This document shows positions 12,846-24,545 of a DNA stretch of 64,000 nt, piece after piece. A program made the translations under genes and the position numbers. The DNA is from Mesostigma viride. Taxonomy: Eukaryota > Streptophyta > Mesostigmatophyceae > Mesostigmatales > Mesostigmataceae. Under the pieces are notes generated by a model, which was not told where the DNA came from, made no database searches, and saw only the letters and a list, made by a program, of their open reading frames with translations. Every line of letters starts with the position of its first letter. Position 1 is the first letter of the stretch. The DNA is taken from assembly GCA_009746045.1 (NCBI GenBank), contig RPFO01000670.1, positions 517,954 to 581,953 on the forward strand. Reading direction: 5' to 3'.

Positions 12846-13040
12846 TGCCTGCTGAGGCTTGCGGCAGCGCCGCGGCCACTGCGGCTGACCCCATGCAGTC
12901 AGTCACCATGCACCGGCACTAGACTCAGTCTTCATGACGGCAGGCATGACGCCGGCTTAATTACACAATTAGTTTACAATATTCGGGTCTCAAGGATCAA
13001 GTGTATGCGGTATTGCAATATGGGTCCGGCTCAAGGATAT

Positions 13041-13326
13041 ATAGTTCAATTGAACTGAATTGAATTGAATTGAATTGAATTGAATTGAATTGAATTGAAT
13101 TGAATTGAATTGAATTGAATTGAATTGAATTGAATTGAATTGAATTGAATTGAATTGAATTGAATTGAATTGAATTGAATTGAATTGAATTGAATTGAAT
13201 TGAATTGAATTGAATTGAATTGAATTGAATTGAATTGAATTGAATTGAATTGAATTGAATTGAATTGAATTGAATTGAATTGAATTGAATTGAATTGAAT
13301 TGAATTGAATTGAATTGAATTGAATT
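13041..13326. repeat. (TGAAT)n pentanucleotide satellite, about 56 copies
   Basis: A near-perfect TGAAT array, slightly imperfect at its left end. It abuts a dispersed element at its right end (GGAACATAACTCCG). Three minus frames are open across it only because the unit lacks stop codons. Confidence 0.97.
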
Positions 13327-13630
13327 GGAACATAACTCCGTGTGGATCGGTACATGTAGCACATACTGTATCCCTGAGAAGGGGCATATCATTGGCTTTT
13401 AATACATTCTGGGCTATACTACTAATTCCTGCAAGGGTAGGATATAAACTAAACCTCTGGGTGCACAGAGTGCACCTGCACAGTGCACACCACTATGTAT
13501 TCCAGCACCTAGCTAGTAGGGGGGCGCAGACATATAATAGGCCCCGGCCCGGGAAGATCATCATGGCTATACAAAGGCTAGGGCATGGCTTCTCGACAGA
13601 GGGTGACTCTCTGCGTAGGCAGAGCTTATA
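13326..13630 (+). mobile_element. Dispersed short element, family A, copy 1
   Basis: Landmarks in order: GGAACATAACTCCG, ATCCCTGAGAAGGGGCATAT (slightly varied here), TACATTCTGGGCTA, CCTGCAAGGGTAGG, GTGCACCTGCAC, ATGGCTATACAAAGGCTAGG, GGCATGGCTTCTC. The same order is found at 15232, 37870 and, inverted, at 17405 and 39930. It has no coding capacity and is SINE- or MITE-like. Confidence 0.75.
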
Positions 13631-13639
13631 TTAATTGGC

Positions 13640-14050
13640 TAAATTCTTAATGCATCATCCATGGGGAGTCCCATTATAGGCAGGGCGCGTGGCTAAATTC
13701 TTAAGGCATCATCCCTGGGGGCCATTATGGGCGCACATGCGCGTGGGCCACAGTTCAATTGCGGTAGCACAACTCAGCACTCATCATTGATCATCATTGC
13801 AATTTGTTAAATCAGTGTTCATGATCAGTGTTCATGATGAATGGAATGAAATGTTTGGACATTGCTTTCATAATAAAAAGCACCATTGCAATATTTATTA
13901 TAATGATCGGCTGGCTGCGCTGCCGCCTACTAGCTGAGTGTCATCTGATGCATGTCAGAAGCCGGTTGGGTGGTGCCGTCAAGCACCATGAAGTATCATT
14001 TTCGCCTTTAGATATCAGTAGTGGATCCCACACATCATGATGAGTTTTCT
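13640..14050. other. Non-coding, imperfect duplication
   Basis: No gene is seen. GGCTAAATTCTTAA followed by GCATCATCC occurs twice about 57 bp apart near 13636 and 13690. Similar words follow family A copy 2 near 15500, so this may be the outer part of the element. Confidence 0.4.
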
Positions 14051-14122
14051 ATCAAGGAGACAACCAGCGCAGGCCAGAAATCGGGAGAATCCGGACCATG
14101 GTAGCTCGAGCCTGCCGTTATC
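14051..14122 (+). repeat. 70-bp dispersed repeat, family B, copy 1
   Basis: Begins ATCAAGGAGACAACCAGCGC and runs through CGGGAGAATCCGGACCATGG to AGCTCGAGCCTGCCG. Near-identical copies lie at 17410-17475 and 38353-38424, all in the same orientation. Confidence 0.85.
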
Positions 14123-14370
14123 TTGTCCGCGTGTTCGAGTCGTTCAGGATGATGAAGATGAATGGTGATGGAAATGTGTATCCTAATTGCATGTGCATTG
14201 CCAACTATGGCTGGCTTACGTGTAGAGCGACTAGATGACCTAGACGGTGGGGCCGGAAACAGCATGCTTGATCAGGGCGTGTGTTTCGAGCCTAACTGGC
14301 CGGGAGTTTCTATGATTGCCGGCTGAGGATCGAAACGTCTCATCCAAGTAATCGCAGTCTAGGACATAAT

Positions 14371-15160
14371 ATGGCACGCAAACTGAACGTGACAGCAAGC
14401 GCGACACTCTGGACACCGCCACCACTCATGCAACCACCACTCCGCCGACGGACGGGACCGCCACCACCGACTACGCCATTGATCACCGCCCAGCTCCTCA
14501 AGCTCCGGATCGCCCGAGGACTCAACCACGCCTTTGCCATCGAGTGCTTGCGAAACACCGCGGGCCTCACCATCGACTAGCCGGCGGTGAAGCCGGACCT
14601 AGCTAATTAAAAGTTGCCGCCAGGCTGCCGCAACGCCCCCGCTGGCCCAGTCGGCGAGGCACCTCCCGGCCACCCAGCCAGACCTGCATGGGCCGCCATG
14701 CTGCTGCCGAACTGGTCATATACCACTTCCACTGGCACCTAGCTCCACCATCGCTGCACAGTTCAAGCAACAGACGCTCGACCTCCGCCGGTGAGGAGGC
14801 CGAGAGCTAGCTCTCGACAAGCGCAGCCGCAACGTCATCGTCAAGCACTTCGACCAGCCGGCTGCCGGCCATGTAAGATGACCTCCAAGTCCCTCAAGTG
14901 CCAAGGCGTTTGAGAACAAAATCCTTGGGTTAAGCCCCCATGGATCTCACCGGTGACCTCGGTCAAGATGGAGGCTATTGATCCGCCTTCCCCACTCGCG
15001 TGGTAATGCTGGCCCGCCCCCGCTTCTCCTCATGTTGATACATGGCGGACAAGCTGGAGTTCCTCAAACGTCCGGCAAGCGGCTCGAGTCGTATAGGGAC
15101 CTCCTACATGCTGGACGACGATCACTTGACTGACCCTGGCGCAGCAACAACTGAACGGCT
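14371..15160 (+). pseudogene. Decayed LINE ORF1-like copy
   Basis: In broken frames this strand matches, piece by piece, the ORF1-like fragment at 15660-16656 (minus). Matching pieces are AIECLRNTAGLT, AAQFKQQTLDLR, DKRSRNVIVKHFD, KAFENKILG, GNAGPPPLLL and the nucleotide string GACCCTGGCGCAGCAACAAC. Stops and indels are frequent. It is broken near 15160, where sequence complementary to family A (CATGCAGAGAGCC...GCCCTAGCCA) begins. Confidence 0.6.
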
Positions 15161-15231
15161 TTGCCCATGCAGAGAGCCACTCTCTGCTGAGACACCAATG
15201 CCCTAGCCATTGCGTAATTAATTAATTAATT

Positions 15232-15510
15232 AGGAACACCACTCCGTTGGGAGTAAATGTAGCACATATCCCTGAGAAGGGGCATATGGCCTATATTAAA
15301 TACATTCTAAGCTACTTCCTGCAAGGGTGGGAATGTAAACAACACTTGCTCCGTAGGTGCACTAGGGCACCTGCACCACCGGCCAGAGTCTCGGGCAACA
15401 CCCAGCTAAGGGGAGCTCGTCATAGGTGGGGAAGATCATCATGGCTATACAAGAGCTAGGGCATGGCTTCTCAGCAGAGAGTGACTCCCCGCATGGGCAC
15501 TGCGTAATTA
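15232..15510 (+). mobile_element. Dispersed short element, family A, copy 2
   Basis: The best-preserved landmark set: GGAACACCACTCCGTTGGGA, TATCCCTGAGAAGGGGCATA, TACATTCTAAGCTACTTCC, TGCAAGGGTGGGAATGTAAA, ATCATCATGGCTATACAAGA, GGGCATGGCTTCTCAGCAGA. A TTAATTAATTAATTAGG run precedes it. An inverted partial copy of its far end lies at about 15163-15207, so the element sits between inverted repeats. Confidence 0.75.
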
Positions 15511-15659
15511 AATAAAGCTAGGCATCATCTGGAGGGTGGCTCATCATAGGCACACATGTACATGACTAAAAAGGCTAGCTAGGCCTCAGCTGGTATAGTG
15601 CCTGTAGTAGGCGTACATGTACATGGCCACGGTCTAACTATGCTACACTACTGCTGCTG

Positions 15660-16656
15660 TATTCCCCTAGGCTGGGGCTTCTGGAGTCGCTGGGGCCGCG
15701 GTGGTCGAGGGGGTCGCGTGCCAGGGCTTGTGGCCGACGTAGATGGCCGCCCCCTTCCAGTACACCGGCTGGCCCGCCTTGGTCTGCCGGAGCTGGAGGT
15801 AGGTCGGCCATAGCTCCCGTCGCCGTTGTTGCTGCGCCAGGGTCAAGTCGTCGTCCACGGTGAAGGGAGTGTTCTCGAGCCGCTTGCATGCGGCATCTGA
15901 GAAACGAAATCTTGTCCGCTGGGCTCTTAAAGATGAGAAGAAGCGGGGGCGCCCCTGCCTTACCCCGCGCGCGGGGGAGGCGGTGGGCGGTCAGCTTAAT
16001 CTCACCAAGAAGGCCCATGCGTGCAAGGATTTTGCTCTCAAACGCACGTGCAAGCTTCTCGGAATTCTCACCTTCCTCCATGTCGAAGTTCTTGAGTATG
16101 GCGTTGAGGCTGCGCTTGGCGAGCTCGGCCTCCTCGCGGAGGTCAAGCGTCTGCCGGTGGAGCTGGGCTGCGACGGCGGAGGTGGTGGAGGTGACCTATG
16201 TTGCTTTTAAAGCATGTCCGCCCAGGTCGTGATGGGAGGAGCATCGCCGGCCAGGCCAGCAGGGGCTGGCTTGGCGGCAATGTCCTTCACCGCCTGGGCG
16301 GTGAGGCCTGCGGTGTTCTGCAGGACCTCGATAGCGATGGCATTGTCCGCGCTGGTCGATGTCGCGGAGCTGGGCGGTGATGGCGTTGGAGGAGGCGGAG
16401 GGGGGCGGGGGATGGAGGCGAGGAGGGTGGCGGTGGCGACGGGGATGGTGGGAAGCTCAGCAGCCAGCGTGCCTCCCATTGCCGCCACATCTGTGGCAAG
16501 GGGGGTCACGTGTTGCTCGAAAGCTTCCTTAAGGAGGGTGCGGATGGTGGCTTCGGTGGGGAAGGTGGGGGGGGGCAGTGGGGAAGCCCATATCGCGGCT
16601 TCGGAGCGTCCAAGGAGGGAGCTAAGGGCGTAGCGTTGGAGCTTGGGGCGATTCAT
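15660..16656 (-). pseudogene. LINE ORF1-like (nucleic-acid chaperone type) fragment, frameshifted
   Basis: Three adjoining frames make one ORF1-like protein. The first is 16656-16207, a Pro-rich start with AIAIEVLQNTAGLTAQAVK. After a frame change near 16200 come QLHRQTLDLREEAELAKRS, NAILKNFDMEEGENSEKLAR and PPLLLIFKSPADKISFLRCR to about 15890. After another change come DDDLTLAQQQRRRELWPTYL and KAGQPVYWKGAAIYVG, ending near 15667. The D-D-L-T...RR.LWP...G..V.WKG.. tail is the usual C-terminal pattern of L1/Tx1-like ORF1 proteins. No intact frame remains. The copy at 14371-15160 is the same family, older. Confidence 0.62.
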
Positions 16657-17204
16657 GCGGTGAACGATTGGGAGAGCGTGATCGGGGTCGGCAGGCTGGC
16701 CATCACCATGCAGGCCAGCGGCCGCGGTTGTGGGACGTGAGGTGCGCGCACAGGGTTACAAGCGAGGCGTGCGTGCCGAAAAACACGTCTTCCATGAAGG
16801 CGGATGGGCGGCGAGTCCCGTAGTCTGGTTCGTTGATGTTAAGGCGATCGCGTCCCAGTGCGGCTCAGCAGAGCGACTGCGCTTAGGTTCAGGCGAGGCA
16901 GGCAAGCCCGGAAGGCTGGGCGAGCACCAGTGCACGACTAGTGTCACAGTTGCCGTCTGGGCCGGTCATGGGCGAAGCTGCAGCCGTATTTTCATTGCCA
17001 AGCGCAGCCGCCAGGCTGTGTTGCGTCGAGAGGCATTTGCTCATCGTAGATTGCGTAACGGCTTCGGAAAATTATATCAGCATGTGCGTCGTAGAAAGAC
17101 GCATCGATTGTGATATTCACGGCTAAATTTGGCGCTCAAACGTGAAAGTTATGAGCTCCGCCGTCAGCCATGGCTACCTCGTGGCTCATATGCCTTAATG
17201 CCAT
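16657..17204. other. No gene recognised; possibly 5' end of the LINE fragment
   Basis: Open frames exist on both strands, but none has a recognisable motif or support from a second copy. Confidence 0.35.
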
Positions 17205-17405
17205 CGCTTAGCCATGATTATCTTCCTCCGGCCCCATGTCAGGCCTCTTTTGGTATATGATACACAATGAGGGTGCAGGTGCACATATTTAGTTGTCTCA
17301 CTTAACATTGTGCAACCGGAGTAGGTGGCAGTTTACATCCACCACCTGCAGGTTGTAGCTCAGAATGTATCAAAAACCATGTGCCCCTTCTCAGGGATAT
17401 GTGTT
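17205..17405 (-). mobile_element. Dispersed short element, family A, copy 3 (inverted, divergent)
   Basis: Reverse-complement landmarks: TAGCCATGATTATCTTCC, GGTGCAGGTGCACAT, CCTGCAGGTTGTAG, CAGAATGTATC, GTGCCCCTTCTCAGGGATAT. It joins directly to family B copy 2. Confidence 0.65.
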
Positions 17406-17409
17406 ACAT

Positions 17410-17475
17410 ATCAAGGAGACAACCAGCGCAGGCCACAAATCGGGAGAATCCGGACCATGGTAGCTCGAGCCTGCG
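17410..17475 (+). repeat. 70-bp dispersed repeat, family B, copy 2
   Basis: ATCAAGGAGACAACCAGCGC through AGCTCGAGCCTGC, as at 14051 and 38353. It begins exactly where family A copy 3 ends. Confidence 0.82.
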
Positions 17476-17807
17476 GACATATTAAATGCGACAACTATGT
17501 TTTAATTAATCTATTTAATTAATCGTGAAGGTCCTCATAGGTTCAAGCCTGTGCTGCATCGTTATGACACAGATTTCTTACGCGACTTAGTGGTGCCCTG
17601 CATCGAGGATTGGTTGCCTTGTTGATCAATATGCTGGTGATTTGCAGCCAGTCACAGCGATAAGCTTGTCACAGAAACCCAAAGGAATGCATCCAGACTA
17701 AAACTGGATTTGTCTGCAGTTTAAACCCCAGTCGCTCACCCGTGACATCAGGGCCCCCTCCCTGTGGGAAAGTTCTAGACTGTTGGTTATGGATGTTGAA
17801 AACATCC

Positions 17808-20800
17808 TCACATGATGTACGGGGTCTGATCCATGCGGTACTCCCTCAGGATCACCGGCACACTCGTTGGTGGAATCTGCATGCAAAGAGGGCAGATCAG
17901 CAGCAGTCACCCGGTAGATGTTGCCAGTTTTACATAAACTCTTGACTAGAAGCAAGCAACCCTCCTAGCATGCACGGAGTTCACACCACAACTAAATACA
18001 AAAAAAAAGGGTGAAACAGATGAAGTATTGCAAAAACAAAGTCCCCTCATTAGACCCGTATTTCTGTAATTGAAAGGTACAGCCAGATGAGACAAACAAC
18101 AGAAAAGGCAGGATCAGAAACTTGCCAGACCAGCCAGAAACATGTTAGGTTTAGCTATTTGGTGCTAAGCAGCTGTAGGGGACCTAAAGAAATTCCACCA
18201 CAGTAAAAAAATGACACAAATAGGCCAGTATTAATGCAAACACAGGCAAATGAGTGTCTCCTCTTTCCCCAACCTCAAGAAAAGAACGTGCGTGCATGGG
18301 CCTAAACTTATTCCTTTCTAAGTTTGTAAACAGGATGAATAATATGCTTTCTGCGCCAACCCTCCCCAAAATACACTGTATCTCCCCCTCGCCACTTACC
18401 ATCCCATACTCGGTGATGATCATGTTCACAAACTTGGCAGGCATCGCATCGTATCTGCCCAGCCACAAGGCATGCACACGCAGGAAGGGAGGCATGTCAA
18501 CTCCCGCACAAGGGGTCGCATAAACACACAGTTTGCACACGCCAGCCTACATGCTACGCAGCATCGCAAAAGAGTTTGCCAGCGATAGCATTTCCCATGG
18601 CGGCCGCCACCAACGCAGCAGCAAGGCTAACCTGCGGCACCAGAAAGCAGCGGTCGCACGGTTTGTCCGTACACTGAACAGAAGAGAGCCGCGGTTGCCA
18701 CGCTAGCATGCACAGTAAAGAAAGCGGCCAAAGTTGCAGGGGAAAGAGCGCAGGGCAGGAGCGGCACCGTGGGGCGCACTGGTCTGCGTGCATTCCAATA
18801 ATGTCCAGTCAGCATGACCCGCCGATGCAGGCCTTGTGGGCCGATGCGATGCTGCTGAGGGGCGCTGTGGGGTTGTGGGTGTCCAGACACCGTGTGAAAG
18901 AAGGTGCCTGCCATCGGCCACTGTGCATACATGTCACCCCAACAAACTCCTTTTCGCCTAAATTGCCCATGGGCCAAACAAGGATTTCTAGCTTGTAACA
19001 TTGTGGAATGGTCAAATTGGGGAGGACCATACGCGTGAATCACGGTGTGCGCGCTGTGCCTCGTGACATGCCACAGTGCCCCGTCTAGGCCATGCACAAG
19101 CTCAATCGGTATAACACTATGCAAGTCACATTCCATATTGGCAGTGCATCCCGCTGCCAAGTCGCTGGGCACCCCAGGGTCATGCATGACGCGAACCCTG
19201 GTGAGCCATGCATGCAGCCCCAAGAAATATTCGACCCCGCAGGACGAGGGGCCGCCCTCGCGCAGCCTAGTATCACGGTCACTGTAATAGGAGGGGTGGC
19301 GTCACAGCAAAACTGCCCACTCCAAGTTTCGTCTGACGGGGCTCTGACAGACGTGGAGCGAGCTCCAATTAATACCGCCCCGTCGCCAGAACAATTAAAA
19401 AGGAGTGCGCTCAAGTTGGCTTTTTTAGGACGACGCGCGAGGAAAATAGATCCGGAGTGCGCTCGGCAAACACACCCGGTTTTCAGGAAAGGTGCATGCG
19501 CGCTCACCGTGAGACTAGGTGTTGGTCCGGCGCTTTGGCTTACATCCCGGAGTGAGGTACTAGCGTGGACGTACTAATGCACACATACGTAAGTAGTACT
19601 ACGGTACATATACGGTCATAGTTTATAGGACACGTGGCAAAACTAGGAGTGATCTTGGTGGCGTCAGATACAAGTCCTGACTGTGCCGACACCTCCCTAG
19701 CGTATAAATGCCACGTGTCACATGTCCAACGTGCACTCCGTTTCGCCCCGACGGACCCATTTTGGCAAAGGTGTGCGCTAAGCCATTTTTCACTTTGGCT
19801 GGTGACGGACGGCGCTGGACGGCAAAAGAGTGTGTGGGCTCAAGTAGGAAACTGGGGGGGTATGTCCCCCCTCCTACTGTAATGGTCACCATCAGTCGAG
19901 GGGTCGCCCTCGCGAGGCCTGGATACGTTGCGCGCTGGCAAACTCACGTGAGGTGGAGCAGCCGAAGCTGGTCGATGTCCTGCCACCCTGCCAGGGAGGT
20001 CACGTCCGAGCGCCCTTCGACGGATGCCAGCAGGTCCGGGTCCCCTGCCTCGCCCAGCCATGAGGGCGGGGTGGGACGGCACGCAATGATACTGAAATGT
20101 TAGGAGTGAGGCTTGGGATGCATGCCAACACGGTCCTTAGTACCTGTGTGGGTAAATCCATCTAAATTGCATTCTGGGGATATGTCTCCAAGCAACTGCC
20201 AAAGCACCTGGTGGGATATATCTCCAAGCACCTGGCCACTAGCATAGGCGTTGGTAAGGTACCCAGCGGGGAGCGGGCGTACCCCCTTGGTCACGTACCC
20301 AGCACGTTAAAGCACATGGGGAAGCAACGCCACCTACCCAGCTCGTTGGAGCAGATGCTGTCCAGCTGGACGCGCTCCGTGAACTTGCACGTCTCGCTGC
20401 AGATAAGCACCGGCTTGCCGTACGCATGCGCCATCTGGAGAGGGGGGTGGGCGGGGGTGGGGCCGGTGGGGGGGGGTAGGCGCGGGGGATGTGGGGGGTT
20501 CAGCGTGGTGACAGCAGGGCAATGCCAGAAATGAGGGTATGCAGGGAGATGCATCCCATGTCAGCATGAGGCAGGGGATGCGCAGGGGCCAACAGGAACG
20601 GGCGTGCCCCCCCCTGCTGCCCACTGGCTGCTGCATGCTGCCATACGTATGCGATGTGGGACGCCATGCGTCCGCTCCTCATCCTGTCCCCCTAGGCCAG
20701 TGGCTGCCATCACATCTACTCGGTATGCTGTGACATCTGGTGCTCACGGCATCGTGTGTGATCCACGAAGGCACAGGTCGGTTGTCCACATCATGTAGGG

Positions 20801-23800
20801 CAGGTCCACGCAGCCACATCATGATTGGAAAGCTTGCACGCGTAGTCTTGCGCACGTATTTATGCGTGTCGCGTATAGCCTCCAGGAACAGCCCGAGTCA
20901 GCCTCACATCATCATGGGAAAGCTTGCACACGTGTCGCCTACCTCACATCGCGGATCATGCCACAAGCACCGTGAGCTGCCATCGCGCATTTATCGTGGC
21001 AAAATCAGCTTGGCACAGCGTGGAATTCTTTCTGGCCACCAAAGCCAGAAAGCAGGCAACTGTTGTGTACTGTGCCAGAAAGACACACCACCCCTGTACA
21101 AAGGCATGCCAGAGCTCGCCGTCGCGCTGCTTGCCTGGTCGCAGGGACAGCCGATGGCGTGGCCACTAGCTGGTGTGGCAGTGGATGAAAGGAACAGCCA
21201 CACGCCCCACCTACCATGGCAGTGGATGGAAGGGGCTGCAACACGCGCCACCTACCATGGCAGTGGATGGAAGGGACAGCCACACCCGCCGCCTACCATG
21301 GCAGTGGATGCAGCACCAACGCCCGACACGACGAAGCCGTTGCCCAGCACCGCGGTGGCACCGAGGATGACCTGCCGCACGTCACCCACGTCCCAGCAGG
21401 GACCCATCTCCCCCCCCCGCCCAACATCCCACAGTCCACAGTCACAACAACGCAAGGGAACGGAATGGTCATGCAATGCTGGCGGACAGGTGGGGAGGAG
21501 CTGCGGCCCCTCAAGTACGCAAAAACAATAAAAAGTGTGAGGACAAAGAATGACATGGATGAGACCAAGAGGTGCCCAGGAGGCTATCCATAAAGGCATC
21601 GATGCGTGAGTGCAGCACCAGCCTGGTGGATGGGACAAGGTTTGCAGCGACTGGGATGACCCAAGTCCACGGCATTCCTTCACGATATGGAACCACCCAG
21701 CTGCGGAGAGCATCGAGGATGCATGGCAGGCATAGCCAAAGCCGAAACCATGGCCGCCAGCACTACCGATGGCGGTGTTTACACCGCTCATCTGCTATCT
21801 ACACCACGCCTGTGTGAGAGGGAAGTGGGCCACGTGCGGCCCCGGCAGAAGAAGGGTGCGCGGCGTGTCTGGGTCATGGCAACTGCTCCTTGGCAGTGCT
21901 GCCAGCTCAGCGCGCAACCTGCACCAACATGCCTTGCCAGTTGCCACCAGCACAAAACGGGTGGACCCCAGACACGAGCATGCGTTTCAGGGCGCATCGC
22001 GTGGCGTGCGGAAAGGGAAGAGGTCGCTTTGCCCAGTTCTAGCTCACCTTGGTGGCTTCGCGCATGATGAAGGAGAGGCCCCCCGTGAGTGTGTACGTGC
22101 AGTGCAGGCCCGCCCTGGCGAAGACCACAGGTGCCAGCATCCCCACATGCAAGAGGCATCGCCACACAAGAGCCATCGCCACACAAGGAGAGTCCACATG
22201 GGAGGGGTAGACGCGAGGAGACATGCAGAGGAGACATGCAGCGGTGCAAGCAGGCCGCCGGCCAGCGCCAGATGCCAAACGGTGTACATGCGTCAGCAGG
22301 CAGCCAACAAGAGCACTCCTGGCAGTTGCAGTCCGTGCTCTTGCCCACATGCCTAGAGGCGCAACACGCACAAAAAGGATGTGCCGTGAGGCGTGCAAGC
22401 AGCCTGGGTGCGTGCCCACGCCTGTCGGCGCGGGGATGTCTGACAAAGAGTCCCTCCCCGTGCAACTAAGCCGAGGAAACCATCTTGTATCTTAGTGACC
22501 TCATCCACGGGCACTGGAGTAATGTACACCCGCTCCTTTGTGTAGGATGCCGCAACGCATGGGCGGGGAGCCCATGGCCCACAGATGCCGTCCACATGCA
22601 AAGGGCTGACGTGAGGGCACAAAGGCGCAACGGCCCGCCGTCCCTCATGACACACGGCACTGCCAGCCATACCAAAAGGGCACACTCACCCTTATGCATA
22701 GAGTAGCAACAGCATACCACTATCATGGACACATACCAAAGTCCATACCACCATCTATCAACAGTACTGGGTCAGTGCACACACACCCTAATGCATAGAA
22801 CAGCATGCCACTATTATGGGCCAAAGTCCATACCACCATCTGTCAACAGTACTGGGTAAGTGCAAGGGGTGGCACGCATACATGGGGCGGTTTGGCTACA
22901 CTTTGGGCGGCCTTGGAATCAAGATTCCCCGATAGTTGCAAACTTCTGCCAGAGGTCCTGCATTCGCATCATAGAAGCACCCTCTCATCCTAGCATGTGG
23001 CAGTGCAAGGGATCATACCGTAGCAAGTTCTTGAGCAGCGCGCGCCCTTCAAAGCGAGGCCGGGAGTCCACCTATCCGCCACCACCCATGGAGAAAAAGA
23101 CGCAAAGTACGTGGAGGATTAGTTCTATAGGAGCATACCGATTTTGTGAAAAATGGACGCCGGTGGCCTTCCCAACATCTCACAAGGGTAGAATCAAGTG
23201 CGCGCAGGGGCGCTGGCTCTAGCCAAGTGCAGGGGGCCTTGAATTATGTGTAGCGACGTGTGAAGAAGCGGCGCATTCAACCAAGCGGCGCATTCAACTA
23301 TGCTTTCAGCGAGCTTGTGCAATTGCATGGACGTGGGGAGAGACGTGTGTGTATGAATGTGCATGAGTGTGGTTGTGGGTGTCTGTGTTTGTGTGTGAGC
23401 GCGGGTATGGTTGCTGTAGTACTGTGTGCGAGTTGCTTGTGCGGGGCGCTCCACTCACCAGCACAACGCGGAACCTCTTGCCCATGGCATGAGCGCGCAG
23501 CAACAAGGTCTCGACGGCCAAGTAGCTGCACACAGGCAGACAAGGTAGGCAGGCAAGGTGGGCAGACAGACAAGCAACGAGTTATATAAGTGCAAGCACG
23601 CAAGCGCATGACCTTGGCCAGCACGCCAGAATGCACACTTGCTTGTCATGCACACGCATTTTTCTCCGGCCATCGCGAGTGCATCCCCATGGTCAACCCC
23701 TCAGTTCATGAGCAGTGATGCACGTGGTTGAAACTGCAACCATGAGGGTGAATGCCAGGGCCAAGCGTCGCTGGAGCTACCATCATTAGTGCCACGACAT

Positions 23801-24403
23801 GGTTGGCGGCCTCGGGTAAGGTGAGATAATTAAGCACTCCCACCCCCCTCCCACCCCCACCCCTCGATTTTCCATGCAAAAGTTCGCAACAGACACACAA
23901 GACATGCCCGATGCTGGCTTCCACCCATGCGATGGGCCGGGTGACGAGCGGGTAGACGTTGCCCTGCTTGGATGCCAGCCGACCCGTGGCGCGCTCGCAG
24001 GGCTGCCGATGATGTCGCCGTCGCCGGCACCCGGCTGCTGCTGGCATTTCATGCACATGATGTGGCCAGTGATGCTGCTTGTATAAGCGGCACCATGCTT
24101 GCTTGCCAACAACCGACAAGCAGCTGCTGCCGACACCACGGGCCAGTTGTACACTACACCCCTGCTCCTGCACCCCCGCTCCTGCACCCCCGGTCTTGCA
24201 CACGCACTCCTGCACACGCACTTGTGCTATTGCACTCGTGCACATCCCAGCACATGCAACCTGACCCATGTGCGCGCCGACCCCCATGCCCACCTACCGG
24301 CCGTGCGTGACGACCACATCGCCATCCTGAATCTTGTGCACCGCAAAGTTGACCAGCGTCTCATTGGCGTGGACCAGCTGCAGCGGGGGCGAGCAAGCAA
24401 GCA

Positions 24404-24434
<31 letters not shown>

Positions 24435-24473
24435 GTGTGTGCGTGTGTGCGTGCGTGTGTGTGTGTGTGTGTG

Positions 24474-24545
<72 letters not shown>

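Noticed and set aside
12990-13392. NSIQF-repeat frames
   Set aside because: A TGAAT satellite read in three frames, with no start, motif or exon support.
22480-22560. Possible extra eIF2B delta exon ([15 protein letters not shown])
   Set aside because: The flanking exons 23071-23019 and 22114-22048 already join in phase (NLL-R|AGLHC) and match the family without a gap.
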